Of a DNA stretch of 64,000 bases, positions 37,441-48,063 are shown in pieces; the first letter of the stretch is position 1, and the number at the start of each line of letters is the position of its first letter. This stretch comes from Archegozetes longisetosus. Taxonomy: Eukaryota; Arthropoda; Arachnida; Sarcoptiformes; Trhypochthoniidae. The stretch spans positions 12,257,172 to 12,321,171 of the forward strand of contig JAEMBT020000008.1 in assembly GCA_018873245.2 (NCBI GenBank), given 5' to 3'. The notes under the pieces were generated by a model. That model ran no database searches and was not told the DNA's origin. It was given only the letters and a program-made list of their open reading frames with translations. Both the position numbers and the translations under genes were made by a program.

Positions 37441-37683
37441 ATGGAATTAAAATATCAATGTTCAAAATGTTTGGAATATAAGAATGAAAAAGAATATTTT
37501 AAAAATAAATGTTATGTTAGAGGTGTAAGTTACTTATGTAAACAATGTTATTGGAATAAATTTAAAACTAATGATAAAAAGATAAAATGTGAATGTGGAT
37601 CGGAAATTTTTAAAAGTAGTTTAGCTAAACATAAAATGGGTAATAAACATGTTTTATATATAAAAGAAAATAGTTTGAATTAA
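37441..37683 (+). CDS. Small zinc-binding protein of the Polinton
   Basis: 80 residues starting MELKYQCSKCLEYKNEKEYF. Two paired cysteine sites (CSKC near residue 7 and CKQC near 33) suggest a zinc ribbon. A second part has CECGSE followed by two histidines (KHKMGNKH), like a C2H2 finger. It lies just inside the left repeat and 34 bp before the polymerase gene. The polymerase N terminus has similar K-H-x-x-x-x-KH fingers, so this may be an offshoot of that region. Function unknown; nucleic-acid binding is the likely role. Confidence 0.6.
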   Translation: MELKYQCSKCLEYKNEKEYFKNKCYVRGVSYLCKQCYWNKFKTNDKKIKCECGSEIFKSSLAKHKMGNKHVLYIKENSLN

Positions 37684-37717
37684 TATAATAAATTGATAAA
37701 AAATATTTCCTAAATAA

Positions 37718-40700
37718 ATGGTTAACTGGAAGTGTGGAGTTTGTAATAAAGAAATGGATAAATCTCACAAAGCTAGGCATATTAAAACAGCTAAACATAT
37801 AAGAAATCTGACTAATAATCTACATGGAGAACAACAGCAAGAACAACAAAATGATGTATTTGATTTTGATGATACATTATTTGAACCAAATACTAAAACT
37901 AAAAAATTTAAATGTAAAATTTTTCATATTAAAGTTGATGATTTAGATAAACATAAGAAAAGTTTTAGTCATGAAAAGAAAGCTAATCCAGCTATGAATA
38001 TTTTTGATGAGGTTTATGGACCAATGAATATTGGAAAATCTAGTATTAATTTAAGATGTAAAATATGTGACGAAGAAATAAAATACATTAATAAGAATAG
38101 ACATATAAAAAGTTTATCACATCAAGAAAAAGCGGGTTTAATAGTTGATCATGAAATAGAAGTATTTAAAGAAACTTTGAAGAGACTTGGTACAATAAGG
38201 TTTTACAATAATAAAGGATTCAAAACTAGTGATGAATTTTTCAAATACTTTGAAGATAAAATATTAGAGTATATTAAAGAATATTTAGAGAAACATAATT
38301 CTGTTAAACTAAAACTAGTTTTTAAAGTTGAATTTCGAAATATAAATACAGAAAATGAAATTGATCATTTCTTACATTCAAAATATTCAGCTGTTTTCAA
38401 AACAGATGATATACCCATAGAGTTAAATTGTCATATAGAAAAGATAAATCGAAAAATTAATGATCCTAAAATAGAAAATAATTCAGGATGGATATTGAAT
38501 AGAATTTATCATTTAGATTTGTACATCGATAAATATTCTCCTATGAACGCCTCGTCTTATATAGATTTACCTAAAATAATTAAAAATAAAAAAGCAGTAA
38601 TCAATGTGAAAAATACCAATGATAATGAGTGTTTCAAATGGACAATACTATCTGCTTTACATCCAGTGGATAAAGATCCACAAAGATTGAGTAAATATAT
38701 TGAATTCAAAGATGAGCTCAATTTTATTAACATAACATTTCCAGTTCAATATAATGATTATAGAAAGTTTGAATCACAAAATAAACATATATCAATTAAT
38801 GTTTTTGAGTACAAATTAAAAACCAAGAATTATACAAATGATGTAACTGGTAAAACAGAGAAGAAGGAAGTATTATCTATATATCCAATTTACATTACTA
38901 GAGAAGAGAAAGAAAGTCATGTAGATCTATTAATTATCAAAGATGATTCAATGAATTCACATTACTGTTGGATAAAGGATTTAGTAAAGTTAGTAACAAA
39001 TCAAATTTCAAAACATGAGCACAAGTTATATATATGTAAGAGATGTTTGTTACACTTTTACAGTCAACAAAAATTAGATGAGCATAAAATATACTGCAAT
39101 AAAAATGAACCGCAAAGAGTAATGAGTTCAAATATTGATTTGATTCAATTCACAAATACAAAATCTTTACAAAAAAATACCATTTGCTATATATGCGGAT
39201 TTTGAATCAATTTTAAAGAGTATAAGTACAGTTGAACCAGAATCTGATAAATCATTCACAAAACAATATCAAAAACATGAACCAATTGGATTTGGTTATC
39301 AAATTGTTACAGAACATAGAGCGTATAAAAATTATTCATATCAAGAATATATAGGAATAAACTCTGATGAAACATTTATAGATAAAATAATTAAAGAATT
39401 AAAGAAAATAGAAGAAGTATATAGAAATCCAAAAGAGATGTTTCCTCTAACTAATAAAGAGAAATATGATTTTAACAATTCTAAACAGTGTTATATTTGT
39501 CAAAAAGATTTTAGTGAAAGAGATATAAAAGTTAGAGACCATGATCATATTACAGGAAAATATAGAGGTGCAGCTCATCAGTCATGTAATTTGAATTTAA
39601 AATTTCCAAGTGGAATACCAATTGTATTTCATAACTTATCAAACTATGATTTACATCTATTCATCAAAGTGCTATCTAAAAAAGCTGAATCAATTGATAT
39701 CATTCCAAAAAATGAAGAAAAGTTTATTACAGCAATTGCAAAATTTACTGGACTAAAACTAAAAGCAAGATTCATGGACTCATTCAGGTTTATGTCAACA
39801 TCTTTAGATTCACTTGCAAAAAATTTAAACATTGAAGATCTAAAACATGTCAAAAAACAAATTAGTCTATTATTGTTCAATATAATTTCTGATAAGAATA
39901 AAAGAAAAGGTGTATATCCTTATGATTACATAGATTCAGAAGATAAATTAAATGAAATTGAATTGCCTACAAAAGATAAGTTCTACAGTAGGTTAAATAA
40001 ATCCCACATATCAGATGAAGATTATAAACTTGCTGAACAAGTTTGGAATACTTTAGAAATAAAAACTTTAAGAGAATATACAAAAACTTATATGAAATTG
40101 GATGTCTTATTATTAACAGATATATTCGAAAACTTTAGAAATATTTGTTTTGAAATATATGAAATTGATCCATTGCATTTTTACACAAGTCCTTCTCTCT
40201 CATGGAATGCGATGCTTAGAAAAACATGGATAAATTTACCTGTAATTAAAGATTATGATATCTATATGAAATTCGAACAAAATATAAGAGGTGGAGTATC
40301 ATTCATTGGTCATGGACATTCTATTGCTAATAATCCTCATATGAAAGAATATGATAAGAGTAAACCAATAAAGTATATTTTATATTTAGATATGAATAAT
40401 TTGTATGGAACTGTTATGATTAAAGTATTACCGTGTGGAGAATTTGAAATTAGTTCAAAAGTAACAATAGATTGTTTTTAATAATATTAATAAAGATTCA
40501 TTTAATTGGGGAAGTAATGAATCTGATAAAGGTGCAATATGTGGCGTTGATCTGATAATTCCAAAAGATAAACATGACTATTTCAAAGATTTTCCATTTG
40601 CTGCTGAACATAGAACTGGTAAACTTTGCTTAACTTTAGAAGATAAGTTTAATTATGGAATTCATATTGCTAATTTAAAATATTACTTATCAAAAGGATT

Positions 40701-41700
40701 AATTCTAAAAAAAATTCATTGGATGATTGAATTTAAACAAGAAGCTTGGTTAAAATCTTATATTGATTTAAATACAGAAAAGAGAAGAGAAGCAAGCATA
40801 AAAAAGAATAAATTTGAAGATTTTTACAAATTAATGAATAACTGCGTTTATGGTAAAACTATGGAGAATGTAAGAAAAAGGCAGAACATAAAGCTATGTA
40901 ATAGTGGTAAACAAGTTTCAAAACTTATCGCGAAACCATCATATAAACATAGAACAGTTATTGATGAGAATATGGTATTAGTTCACAGGCTTAACAATAA
41001 ATTAAAACTAGATAAACCGATTTATGTTGGTTGGGCTATACTTGAGTTATCTAAATTAGAAATGTATAAATTTTAGTATGATATAATCAAACCACATTTT
41101 GGTGATAAAGCAAGATTAGTCCTCAGCGATACCGATTGTTTTATTATAGAATTCACCGGCAAAGATCCATATGAATTTATCAGGAATAATTCAGAATATT
41201 TTGATTTATCTAATTATCCAGATGATCATTTTATATTTAAGGATATGAATGAAGATAGAATAAAAGATATTAAAACTAGAAACGAAAAAACTTTAGGTAA
41301 AATGAAAGATGAATTAGGTGGTAAAATATCTAAAGAGTTTATCGGGCTCAAGTCAAAAATGTATGCTTTAGATCATATCAAGAAATTAAAAGGAATAAAA
41401 TCATCAATAGTTAAGAATGAAATAAGTTTTGTGGATTATAAAAAAATGATGAAAGATAATAAGAAAGTTTATAAAACAATGAATGTAATTAGATCTAGAA
41501 AACATGAACTATATACTGAAACAGTAAATAAAGTTGCTTTAACAAATCCATTAGAAGATAATAAAAGCTTTGTTGATATAGATGCTATATCTAGATATCC
41601 GTGGGGTTATCATAAAATTCCATACATCAAATTTGCAAATAATTTTATAAATGAGGTTTTCCATGAAAGTTTCGATGAATTAAAAGTGTTATCCTCCTAA
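37718..41700 (+). pseudogene. Polinton protein-primed DNA polymerase B, three breaks
   Basis: Family B DNA polymerase that would replicate the element by protein priming. The N-terminal region (37718-39205) has C2H2-like fingers (CGVCNKEMDKSHKARH and later CKICDEE with H and H) and a CKRC finger near 39030. The next part (39177-40481) has the exonuclease motifs: YADFES (Exo I), a HNLSNYDLHLF Exo II motif, and Exo III around YMKLDVLLLTD. It also has palm motif A, LDMNNLYG. The third part has motif B (KLMNNCVYGK) and, after a stop, motif C SDTDC. The breaks are a frame change at the A run 39171-39177, another at the T run 40475-40479, and an in-frame TAG at 41074-41076. The length of about 1,320 codons suits Polinton polymerases. 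Recently inactivated, since all motifs remain. Confidence 0.9.
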
Positions 41701-42729
41701 ATTTTCAGCAGGAATCCAACTATTCATTGAACTTGGATATCCTTTCCATTTCACATATAGCTCTTTTTTACCATTCCTAGTCCTAGTTTTTAAGATCTTT
41801 TCAACTTCATAATCTTGATCTTGTTTATCAAACTTTACGAGTTCGGGTTCATAAAAAAATACCTTTAATTTCTTCTTCATTATCATCCATAATTTTATAT
41901 GTAACAGGATTAGTATTTAAAACTTTGGATACAGTAAACAATTCTGTTGTCCAATTAGGTAAATAACCTTTATCAAAAGTTCCTTTATATTTTGATATTC
42001 TTACTTTATCTCTAACTTTAAATTTATTATTTTTATTTGTTTTATTATCTTTAGTATATAAATTTTTATATACTATAACTTCATTCACTTTTTTACTAGC
42101 TTCTATTGGAGTCATTTTAATTGAAGTATGATAAGTATTATTATAATTATAAACTAAATCATCAACTATATTTATCCATTTCTTATTACTAACTTGTGTA
42201 AAATATTTCCACATCTTAGTTTTTAAAGTTCTATTAAATCTTTCAACAATAGAAGCTTTAACATCAGTGTTTGTACTAAACCAAATAATATTATTACTCT
42301 TTAAAAACTTTTGGAATTTGTTATTGGTGAATTCTTTACCTTTATCTGTTTGTAACTTCAAAGGTTTTCTTTTTTAAATATATTATCAAAAGATTTAAAT
42401 ATTTCTTCAGCTGTTTTATTCTTTATCGGAATAGCCCAACTATATTTACTAAAACAATCTATAACAGTTAGTAAGTAATTAAACCCTTTATTCTCATCAC
42501 TGAACTCTCTCATCTCAACTAAGTCTGCTTGCCATTGATTATCTATTCCTTTAACATAAACTCTTCTAGTTTCAAACTTTTTTTTAATTGGTTTATGTAA
42601 AGTATAAGTATCAACTGTATCTAAAAAATCTTTAACTTCTTTTTGTTTTAGTCCAGTTTTTCTAACTAAATCATTAATACCTGAATAACCTTGTTTAGGA
42701 TCAAAATAAATATCTTTAAGTGATTGTCA
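41689..42729 (-). pseudogene. Polinton integrase with chromodomain, frameshifted
   Basis: Retroviral-type DDE integrase, which would insert the element into host DNA. Read from 42729 down, an N-terminal segment (YFDPKQGYSGINDLVRKTG) and the first catalytic Asp (QWQADLVEM) are in one frame. The second Asp (LQTDKGKEF) and the Glu (VERFNRTLK) are in another (42361-41849). A chromodomain (YEVEKILKTRTRNGKKELYV, then KWKGYP and SW) is in a third (41886-41689). Frame changes fall at T/A runs near 42365-42375 and 41853-41859. The gene follows the PLA2 gene, whose TGA overlaps an ATG (42727-42730), but that frame meets a stop within five codons, so the start is also doubtful. The 3' end overlaps the polymerase 3' end by about 12 bp. 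Confidence 0.88.
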
Positions 42730-43260
42730 TGAAATATGACCAAAACCTAGCCAAGATTTAGATGACATTAAAGCTGCAACTTTCTTTGAATCACTTCTAA
42801 CGTATTCAGGTTGATTTATGTCATTTGCTAATCTATTTTCTTGTTGTGCTAATAAATTATCAGCTATATTTCTATTCTTTGTATCTTTATTTTTATCATA
42901 TGCAATGTCATGTTCTAAGCATGCTTTATCTAAATTATTTATTCCCTTATAACCTTGTAATAATCTTGTATTAAGTTTAGTTCCAGGACCACAATAACTA
43001 TATTTCCCCGTGTTATTAAAACTACCATTTTCTACATTTTCAGATAAAACATCTTTAGGTAGAGATAAATGCATCTCTGGTATTGGAACTTTATTCAATA
43101 AAGTATTGATAACTCCTTTACCTTTTTTGATAAATTGACAGAGTTTAGTTCCACAAGATGAACATTTACCAGTTATCATAGGTTTATTATTCTTTGAATA
43201 AACTTCTTTTGTATTGATAGCTTTCTTTTTACTCTTACACTTTAAACAATACATCATCAT
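42727..43260 (-). CDS. Zinc ribbon plus phospholipase A2-like protein
   Basis: 177 residues, intact. The N-terminal part has CLKC (5-8) and CSSC (33-36), a four-cysteine ribbon like those of small viral DUF5679-type proteins. The middle has a calcium-loop motif YCGPGTKL (89-96) and the catalytic pair EHDIAYD with His117-Asp118, as in the phospholipase A2 domain of parvovirus VP1. In parvoviruses this activity opens the endosomal membrane during entry. PLA2-like genes have also been reported in some Polinton or adintovirus elements. A KKGKG motif lies between the two parts (about 45-49). The gene faces the ATPase gene divergently, 15 bp away, and precedes the integrase gene. The role here is inferred from motifs only. 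Confidence 0.8.
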   Translation of the reverse strand: MMMYCLKCKSKKKAINTKEVYSKNNKPMITGKCSSCGTKLCQFIKKGKGVINTLLNKVPIPEMHLSLPKDVLSENVENGSFNNTGKYSYCGPGTKLNTRLLQGYKGINNLDKACLEHDIAYDKNKDTKNRNIADNLLAQQENRLANDINQPEYVRSDSKKVAALMSSKSWLGFGHIS

Positions 43261-43275
43261 TTATTATGGTTATAA

Positions 43276-44019
43276 ATGTTAGACAATCTATCAATTCCAA
43301 GTGAGAATCAAAGAAATAATAGTCCTTTACTTCCTAATTCAATTAGAGCTTGTATCGTAGGAAAATCAGGTTGTGGTAAAACAAATCTGTTATTAAACTT
43401 ATTACTTAATAATTGGTTAGATTATGATCACTTATATATCTTCAGTAAATCGTTACATCAACCAGAATATCAGGTGTTAATTAAAGGAATAAAAAGTAAT
43501 TTGACAAAAGAATTAATAGCTGATCTAATAAAGAATAAATTAACTGATGATTATTATATTAAAAAGATAGGTGAAGGGTTGAAAGAAAAGAATAAGATAA
43601 TAGTTGAATATTTTGATGATAGTTCAAATATACCTGATCCAACTGAATTGAATAAGAATCATAAAAACCTGATAATATTTGATGATATTATGTTGGAGAA
43701 ACAGAATAAATGTGAAGCATATTATACAAGAGGTAGACATAATAATGTTGATTGTTTTTATATATCACAGAATTATATTAAATTACCTCGACAAACAATA
43801 AGAGAAAATTCAAATTTATTTATGTTATTTCCTCAAGATAATATAACGTTAGATAATTTTTATAGAGATCATTGTACAGATATTAATAAAAATGAATTTA
43901 AATATTTATGTACTAATACATGGAATCATCCTTATAGTTTTGTAACAATTGATTTATCATCAAATAAAGATAAGGGAAAATACAGGAGAAACTTAAACGA
44001 CTTTTATATCAGTTGTTAA
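43276..44019 (+). CDS. Genome-packaging ATPase (FtsK/HerA, A32-like)
   Basis: 247 residues, intact. P-loop ATPase that in related viruses drives DNA into preformed capsids. Walker A is CIVGKSGCGKTNLLLN (GKSGCGKT at 29-36). Walker B is LIIFDDIM near residue 136. A conserved segment follows around YTRGRHNNVDCFYISQNY, which holds the sensor-like region and is characteristic of Polinton and giant-virus A32 ATPases. Length is normal for the family. It starts 15 bp from the divergent PLA2 gene, so the two may share a promoter region. No lesion is seen. Confidence 0.92.
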   Translation: MLDNLSIPSENQRNNSPLLPNSIRACIVGKSGCGKTNLLLNLLLNNWLDYDHLYIFSKSLHQPEYQVLIKGIKSNLTKELIADLIKNKLTDDYYIKKIGEGLKEKNKIIVEYFDDSSNIPDPTELNKNHKNLIIFDDIMLEKQNKCEAYYTRGRHNNVDCFYISQNYIKLPRQTIRENSNLFMLFPQDNITLDNFYRDHCTDINKNEFKYLCTNTWNHPYSFVTIDLSSNKDKGKYRRNLNDFYISC

Positions 44020-44093
44020 ACAACACCGTTTAACGATATAAAAAATCAATCAATTTTTGAACGATCGTTTAATTATTTGATAATAAATAAACA

Positions 44094-44970
44094 ATGTTTT
44101 TGAGTATTACTGATCCGAACAAAAGAAGTCAAATTGTTAATGATTTTCTTAAAACTAGAAAAAATATTAAACAAAACTTTGAAGAAGAAAAACTATCCAA
44201 TATTGGATTTAAAGAAGAAACAGAAAAACTATTTAAACCAATAACACAATCTATTAGTGAACAAAATATATCACATAAAAAAGAATTGAATGCTTTAGGT
44301 GATATGATTTCAACAAATCAAGGAAAGATTTACCAAAAAATTCAATTACCTGCAATAACTACTGGATCAGAAATTAAAACAGTAAAACATATACAAGTGA
44401 GTAAATTGATTCAAAAATATTTAAGTGACAACACAAATAAAAGTAATGCAATATATTCAATAAGATACAATCCTAGTGATAATAACTATTCAATTGGCAA
44501 TTCAATTATAAAGTTTGATAATAATTCTATGGAAATCGCTGGTAAAAAATACAATGCAACTGAAGGATTGATGGAACTATTAACTAAAACAGACCCTAAT
44601 ATAGACATTCTTTTAGATCAAGATATAAATGATTATAAAGAAATACTTGAAAAACAAATGCCATCTTTCAAAATGCGGATCCAAATTCAAAAGATTAGCC
44701 TCTGATAGAAGTGCTAAATGGGTAACAATAAGTAAAAAACTGTTTCCAAATATGATTAAAAAGTCAGGAGGAAAATTAAATAATGTAACTTTTCTACCAA
44801 GTGATCCAGAATCATTAGTAAATCAATTACAATTATATCTTGCTTCTTATAGTGCAGGAAATAATGGAGAATTTAATAAAATAAATGCGATACTAGATGA
44901 ATTATTAAAAATAAAAATGATAACAAAGAATGATTATATAAAAATACATAAGAAAGTTTTTTCATCATAA
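44094..44970 (+). pseudogene. Uncharacterised Polinton protein, frameshifted
   Basis: Two plus-strand frames together form one protein of about 290 residues. The first part (44094-44705) starts MFLSITDPNKRSQIV and is charged and probably helical in its first 90 residues. The second part (44629-44970) carries KRLASDRSAKWVTISKKLFP, then a possible hydrophobic helix and a K-rich end. Similar proteins with an R-x-x-K-W followed by a LFP/IW motif occur in other Polintons, but their function is unknown to me. Frame changes fall at the A runs near 44650 and 44690. The gene follows the ATPase by about 75 bp. Confidence 0.6.
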
Positions 44971-45180
44971 TCATATTTTCTTGAATCCTTTTCCAGTTTT
45001 ATTAATCAAAGACTTTAAGAACATTTGTTGTTCTATTGGTAAAGTCTTTATTTTCTTCTTATTTGAAGAACCATTAGTAATTTTCTTAGTTTCTAAACTA
45101 ATTCTGTCAGCTGATGACAATCCTTTACCTAAAATAAAGGTTTTATTCAATTTAGGATTATTACAGTTATATCTTATCAT
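44971..45180 (-). CDS. Small basic Polinton protein with GKG motifs
   Basis: 69 residues, minus strand, between two plus-strand genes and abutting the preceding one tail to tail. It is lysine-rich and has two GKG motifs, ILGKGLSS (about 16-23) and KTGKGFKK at the C terminus. The first fits the (M/I/L)xGx-G pattern cleaved by adenovirus-type proteases, so it may be a virion core or cement peptide processed by the protease encoded at 48603. No homology is recognised. A plus-strand frame covers the same bases but lacks supporting features. Confidence 0.5.
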   Translation of the reverse strand: MIRYNCNNPKLNKTFILGKGLSSADRISLETKKITNGSSNKKKIKTLPIEQQMFLKSLINKTGKGFKKI

Positions 45181-45229
45181 TTAACTAATTAAAAATTGAT
45201 TTTGATAAATTTACTAATAAATAAGTATA

Positions 45230-45981
45230 ATGTCAATAAACAAGTTCGGATTTAGATCAAATTATGATAATGACATAGATTTAGATAGACAAATCAATAC
45301 AGATCTGGACAAATTTGTAAGATCTACAGGAGGAAGTATGGTTGGAGCACTCAATATGAATAACAATAGGATAATGAATTTATCAAATCCTACTGAACCA
45401 CTTGATGCAGCAACAAAAAGTATGTTGATAGATTAGATAGTAAAATAAGATTGATAAAAGAAGAACAAGCTAAAGTTGAAAATAAAATAGATGATCTTAA
45501 AAACGTTGATCATACAGACATGAAAAATAAACAAATTAAAAATGTTGCTGATCCAATTGATCCAAATGATGCAGTAACAAAAAGTTATTTAGAGAAAAAG
45601 AATATTTTCATTCCTAAAGAATATAAACTAAAGATTCCAAAATACAATGATAAAACAATAAGTGGAGAATTGAAATTAATATCAACTCAAATAGATAATT
45701 TATTTATTTTAGTTGGTAAATTGACTATATTAGCCAATATTGCAACTAAAACATTGAATATAGCTGAAATGACAAAGCATTTTACTAATTATCAATATGT
45801 ATTTAAATGTGTGCGATATGAAGAATGCAATAAGCAAAGTGTAGATCAATTCATTAATCAAACTTTGGTTGATATCTTAATAAGAGATAATAATATATTT
45901 CTTATTTCAGGCACCAGTCAAATTAAAACGAATAATTGTTTAGAGATCAACACAACAGTTTATTTGAATGAATCAAATTAA
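45230..45981 (+). pseudogene. Fibre-like protein with tail-fibre type repeats, frameshifted
   Basis: Two frames make up one gene of about 250 codons. The first has the repeat GGSMVGALNMNNNRIMNL followed by P-x-x-x-DAATK. The second has a further unit, DMKNKQIKNVADPIDPNDA then VTKSYL. This pattern (LNMNNNKI, then NL, then P and DAATK-Y) is a shaft repeat of many phage and viral tail fibres, which suggests a trimeric attachment protein on the virion. The C-terminal 120 residues look globular and beta-rich. The frame changes near 45420, where the two pieces meet. It faces the penton gene tail to tail with a 4 bp overlap, which suits a vertex complex. Confidence 0.65.
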
Positions 45982-46736
45982 GCTTCCTTCAAGTGTAGTC
46001 TTAATGTTATTTTTTCTCCTCTCAAATTCAATAACTTTCCATTATTATCTTTCAATCTAATTTGAATATAATCTATTTTATCATTAGTATTAACTGGTAA
46101 ATAGATTAGATTCTTTGGCGTTTCAATTATTTTTTCTCCTGGAAGACATTTAGGAAAGAAGCTATAAATTATTGGTTCTTTAGATGAATTAAGATATGAA
46201 CCTTGAACTAAACTACATTCAACTAGAATTGAATTAATAGTCAAAATGTTTACTGTACTAGTTCCTTCATTATAAGGATCACTAAATACCTTCTTTTCAT
46301 AACCTAATATAACACTTAGAGATCGTTGATGAGAAAAACCTACTTGATATTTAGCATCCTTAATTTGTAATATACATCTTAGAGTTGCTAGATTAGCTGA
46401 GATATTAATATAACCTTTATTTGTTGACTTATCATAATGACCTCTTGATTTCATGATTCTAAATATTTCACTATTGATTTGTTTCAATTCATAACTCCCT
46501 TCAGGTATCTCTATTTCAAACCAATTAGCTCCCTTATCTATCGAATATCTAAATATATTATTTGTGTTATCTATATTTGGAAAACTATAATACGTTTCTA
46601 AATTAACCAAAGCTATCTCATATTGCTTCTCTTTCTTCAGCTGTATTGGAGGAGAATAATTGGTTATGAAATCAGTACTACTTGAATCTAAAATAAGGGA
46701 TATTGAATCTTTAGGTTGTATATAAACTTCAGACAT
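45978..46736 (-). CDS. Minor capsid (penton-like) protein
   Basis: 252 residues, intact. It matches the Polinton minor capsid family, a single jelly-roll protein thought to form the fivefold vertices. Visible markers are ETYYSFPNIDNTNNIFRYS (about 48-66), then IPEGSYELKQIN (about 78-89), and near the end KIDYIQIRLKDNNGKLLNLR. Beta-strand-rich throughout with no membrane segment. It is divergent from the major capsid gene, 29 bp away, a typical neighbour in these elements, and tail to tail with the fibre-like gene. Confidence 0.85.
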   Translation of the reverse strand: MSEVYIQPKDSISLILDSSSTDFITNYSPPIQLKKEKQYEIALVNLETYYSFPNIDNTNNIFRYSIDKGANWFEIEIPEGSYELKQINSEIFRIMKSRGHYDKSTNKGYINISANLATLRCILQIKDAKYQVGFSHQRSLSVILGYEKKVFSDPYNEGTSTVNILTINSILVECSLVQGSYLNSSKEPIIYSFFPKCLPGEKIIETPKNLIYLPVNTNDKIDYIQIRLKDNNGKLLNLRGEKITLRLHLKEA

Positions 46737-46765
46737 TTATTTAAAACGAATTTACGGTATTATAA

Positions 46766-48053
46766 ATGACAACTAATGTAGTAGAAGATTATTTAAAAAT
46801 ATCTGATCCACTTCAAACAGATGAAAGTGTATCTGAATATAATTATCATAACTATGAACCGGTAGCAGGCAGTAATCTTAATTCTAACCAACAAATAAGA
46901 ATATTAATTGAAAATCAAGATTCATATTATCTACCATCAAAGAGTCTGCTAACAATTAAAGGAAAATTAGTTAAAAGTGATGGGGTAAAATTACTAGATA
47001 CTGAAGTTGTAACATTAGTTAATAATGGAGTAATGTTCTTATTTGATAGAATAGAATATCAAATTGGGGATAAAGTTATCGAATATATTAATCACCCTGG
47101 ACAATGTACACTGATGAAAGGTTTATTAAGTTATCCAAAAGATTTCGAAAACTCCGGATTAAATATGTGTTGGACATTAGATAAAGGTAAAGGTGAGGCT
47201 AGTCTAACAACAAACAATGGATTCAAGTTACGACATGAAAAGATACAAATAAGAGGTGATGGGAACTTTAGTTTTGTTATTCCTTTAAGTCATATATTTG
47301 GTTTTGTGAAGATTATAAGAAAGTAATATATGGAGTAAAACAAACCTTAATTTTAACAAGATGTGGCAATGAGGATGCAATATTTAAAGCTGGTACAGTT
47401 TCATGTAAAGTTGAAATAACAAACATAACATGGACAATGCCAAATATTGTACCAAATTTTGAACAATTACATTCTTTGTATAAGATGATTGAAAGTAAAA
47501 ATCATTTCCTATTGGTTTCATGTATAGAAATATGGATTCATATGATGTACCATTAAGTAATGAATTTACTTGGCGTTTAGGACCAAGATCAGCATCTGAG
47601 AAACCTAGATATACAATAATAGCTTTTCAAACTGATAGATATAAGAATATAGATAAAAACTCTGCAGTTTTTGATCATTGTGATGTTAGAGACATTCATG
47701 TTAATTTAAATGCTGACAGATATCCAAATATAGATATCATAAATAACTTTAGAAGTGAAGATTATTCTTTTACATATTACTCAGCTAAACAATTCAGAGA
47801 GAAATATTATGGATTAAATGATAACTATAACGATTTTATGATAAGTCTAAATGATTTCAAAGATTTATATCCTTTGTTCGTCATTGATGTTAGCAAACAA
47901 AGTGAAAAATTAAAGAATTCTATATCAGATATTACAATAAGAGTTAGATTTAATTCAAATGTTCCTGCTAATACTAAATGTTATTGTTTAATATTAAGTG
48001 ATAGATTAATGAAACTAACAAGCGATGGATCTAGAATGATGATTGATTATTAA
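46766..48053 (+). pseudogene. Major capsid protein (double jelly-roll), two frame breaks
   Basis: About 430 codons. The N-terminal piece (46766-47326) has the Polinton major capsid pattern: YNYHNYEPVAGSNLNSNQQI, then ENQDSYYLPSKSLLTIKG. The C-terminal piece (47520-48053) has NEFTWRLGPRS, then DVRDIHVNLNADRYP and a beta-rich ending. The family forms a double jelly-roll capsomer like adenovirus hexon. The frame changes at the T run 47302-47305 and again near 47508-47509, and the bases between are open in the third frame. Both lesions are single-base length changes, so inactivation looks recent unless they are assembly errors. The pX-like gene follows 10 bp later. Confidence 0.85.
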
Positions 48054-48063
48054 TTATTAATAA

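Noticed and set aside
39171-39180. Programmed ribosomal frameshift in the polymerase gene
   Set aside because: The run contains an A AAA AAT heptamer, but the following frame needs a +1 change rather than the -1 such sites give, and another frame change and a stop follow, so mutation or assembly error is simpler.
44981-45184. Plus-strand 67-codon frame in the Polinton
   Set aside because: It is the complement of the lysine-rich minus-strand gene, which has GKG motifs and suitable boundaries; the plus frame looks like a hydrophobic shadow.
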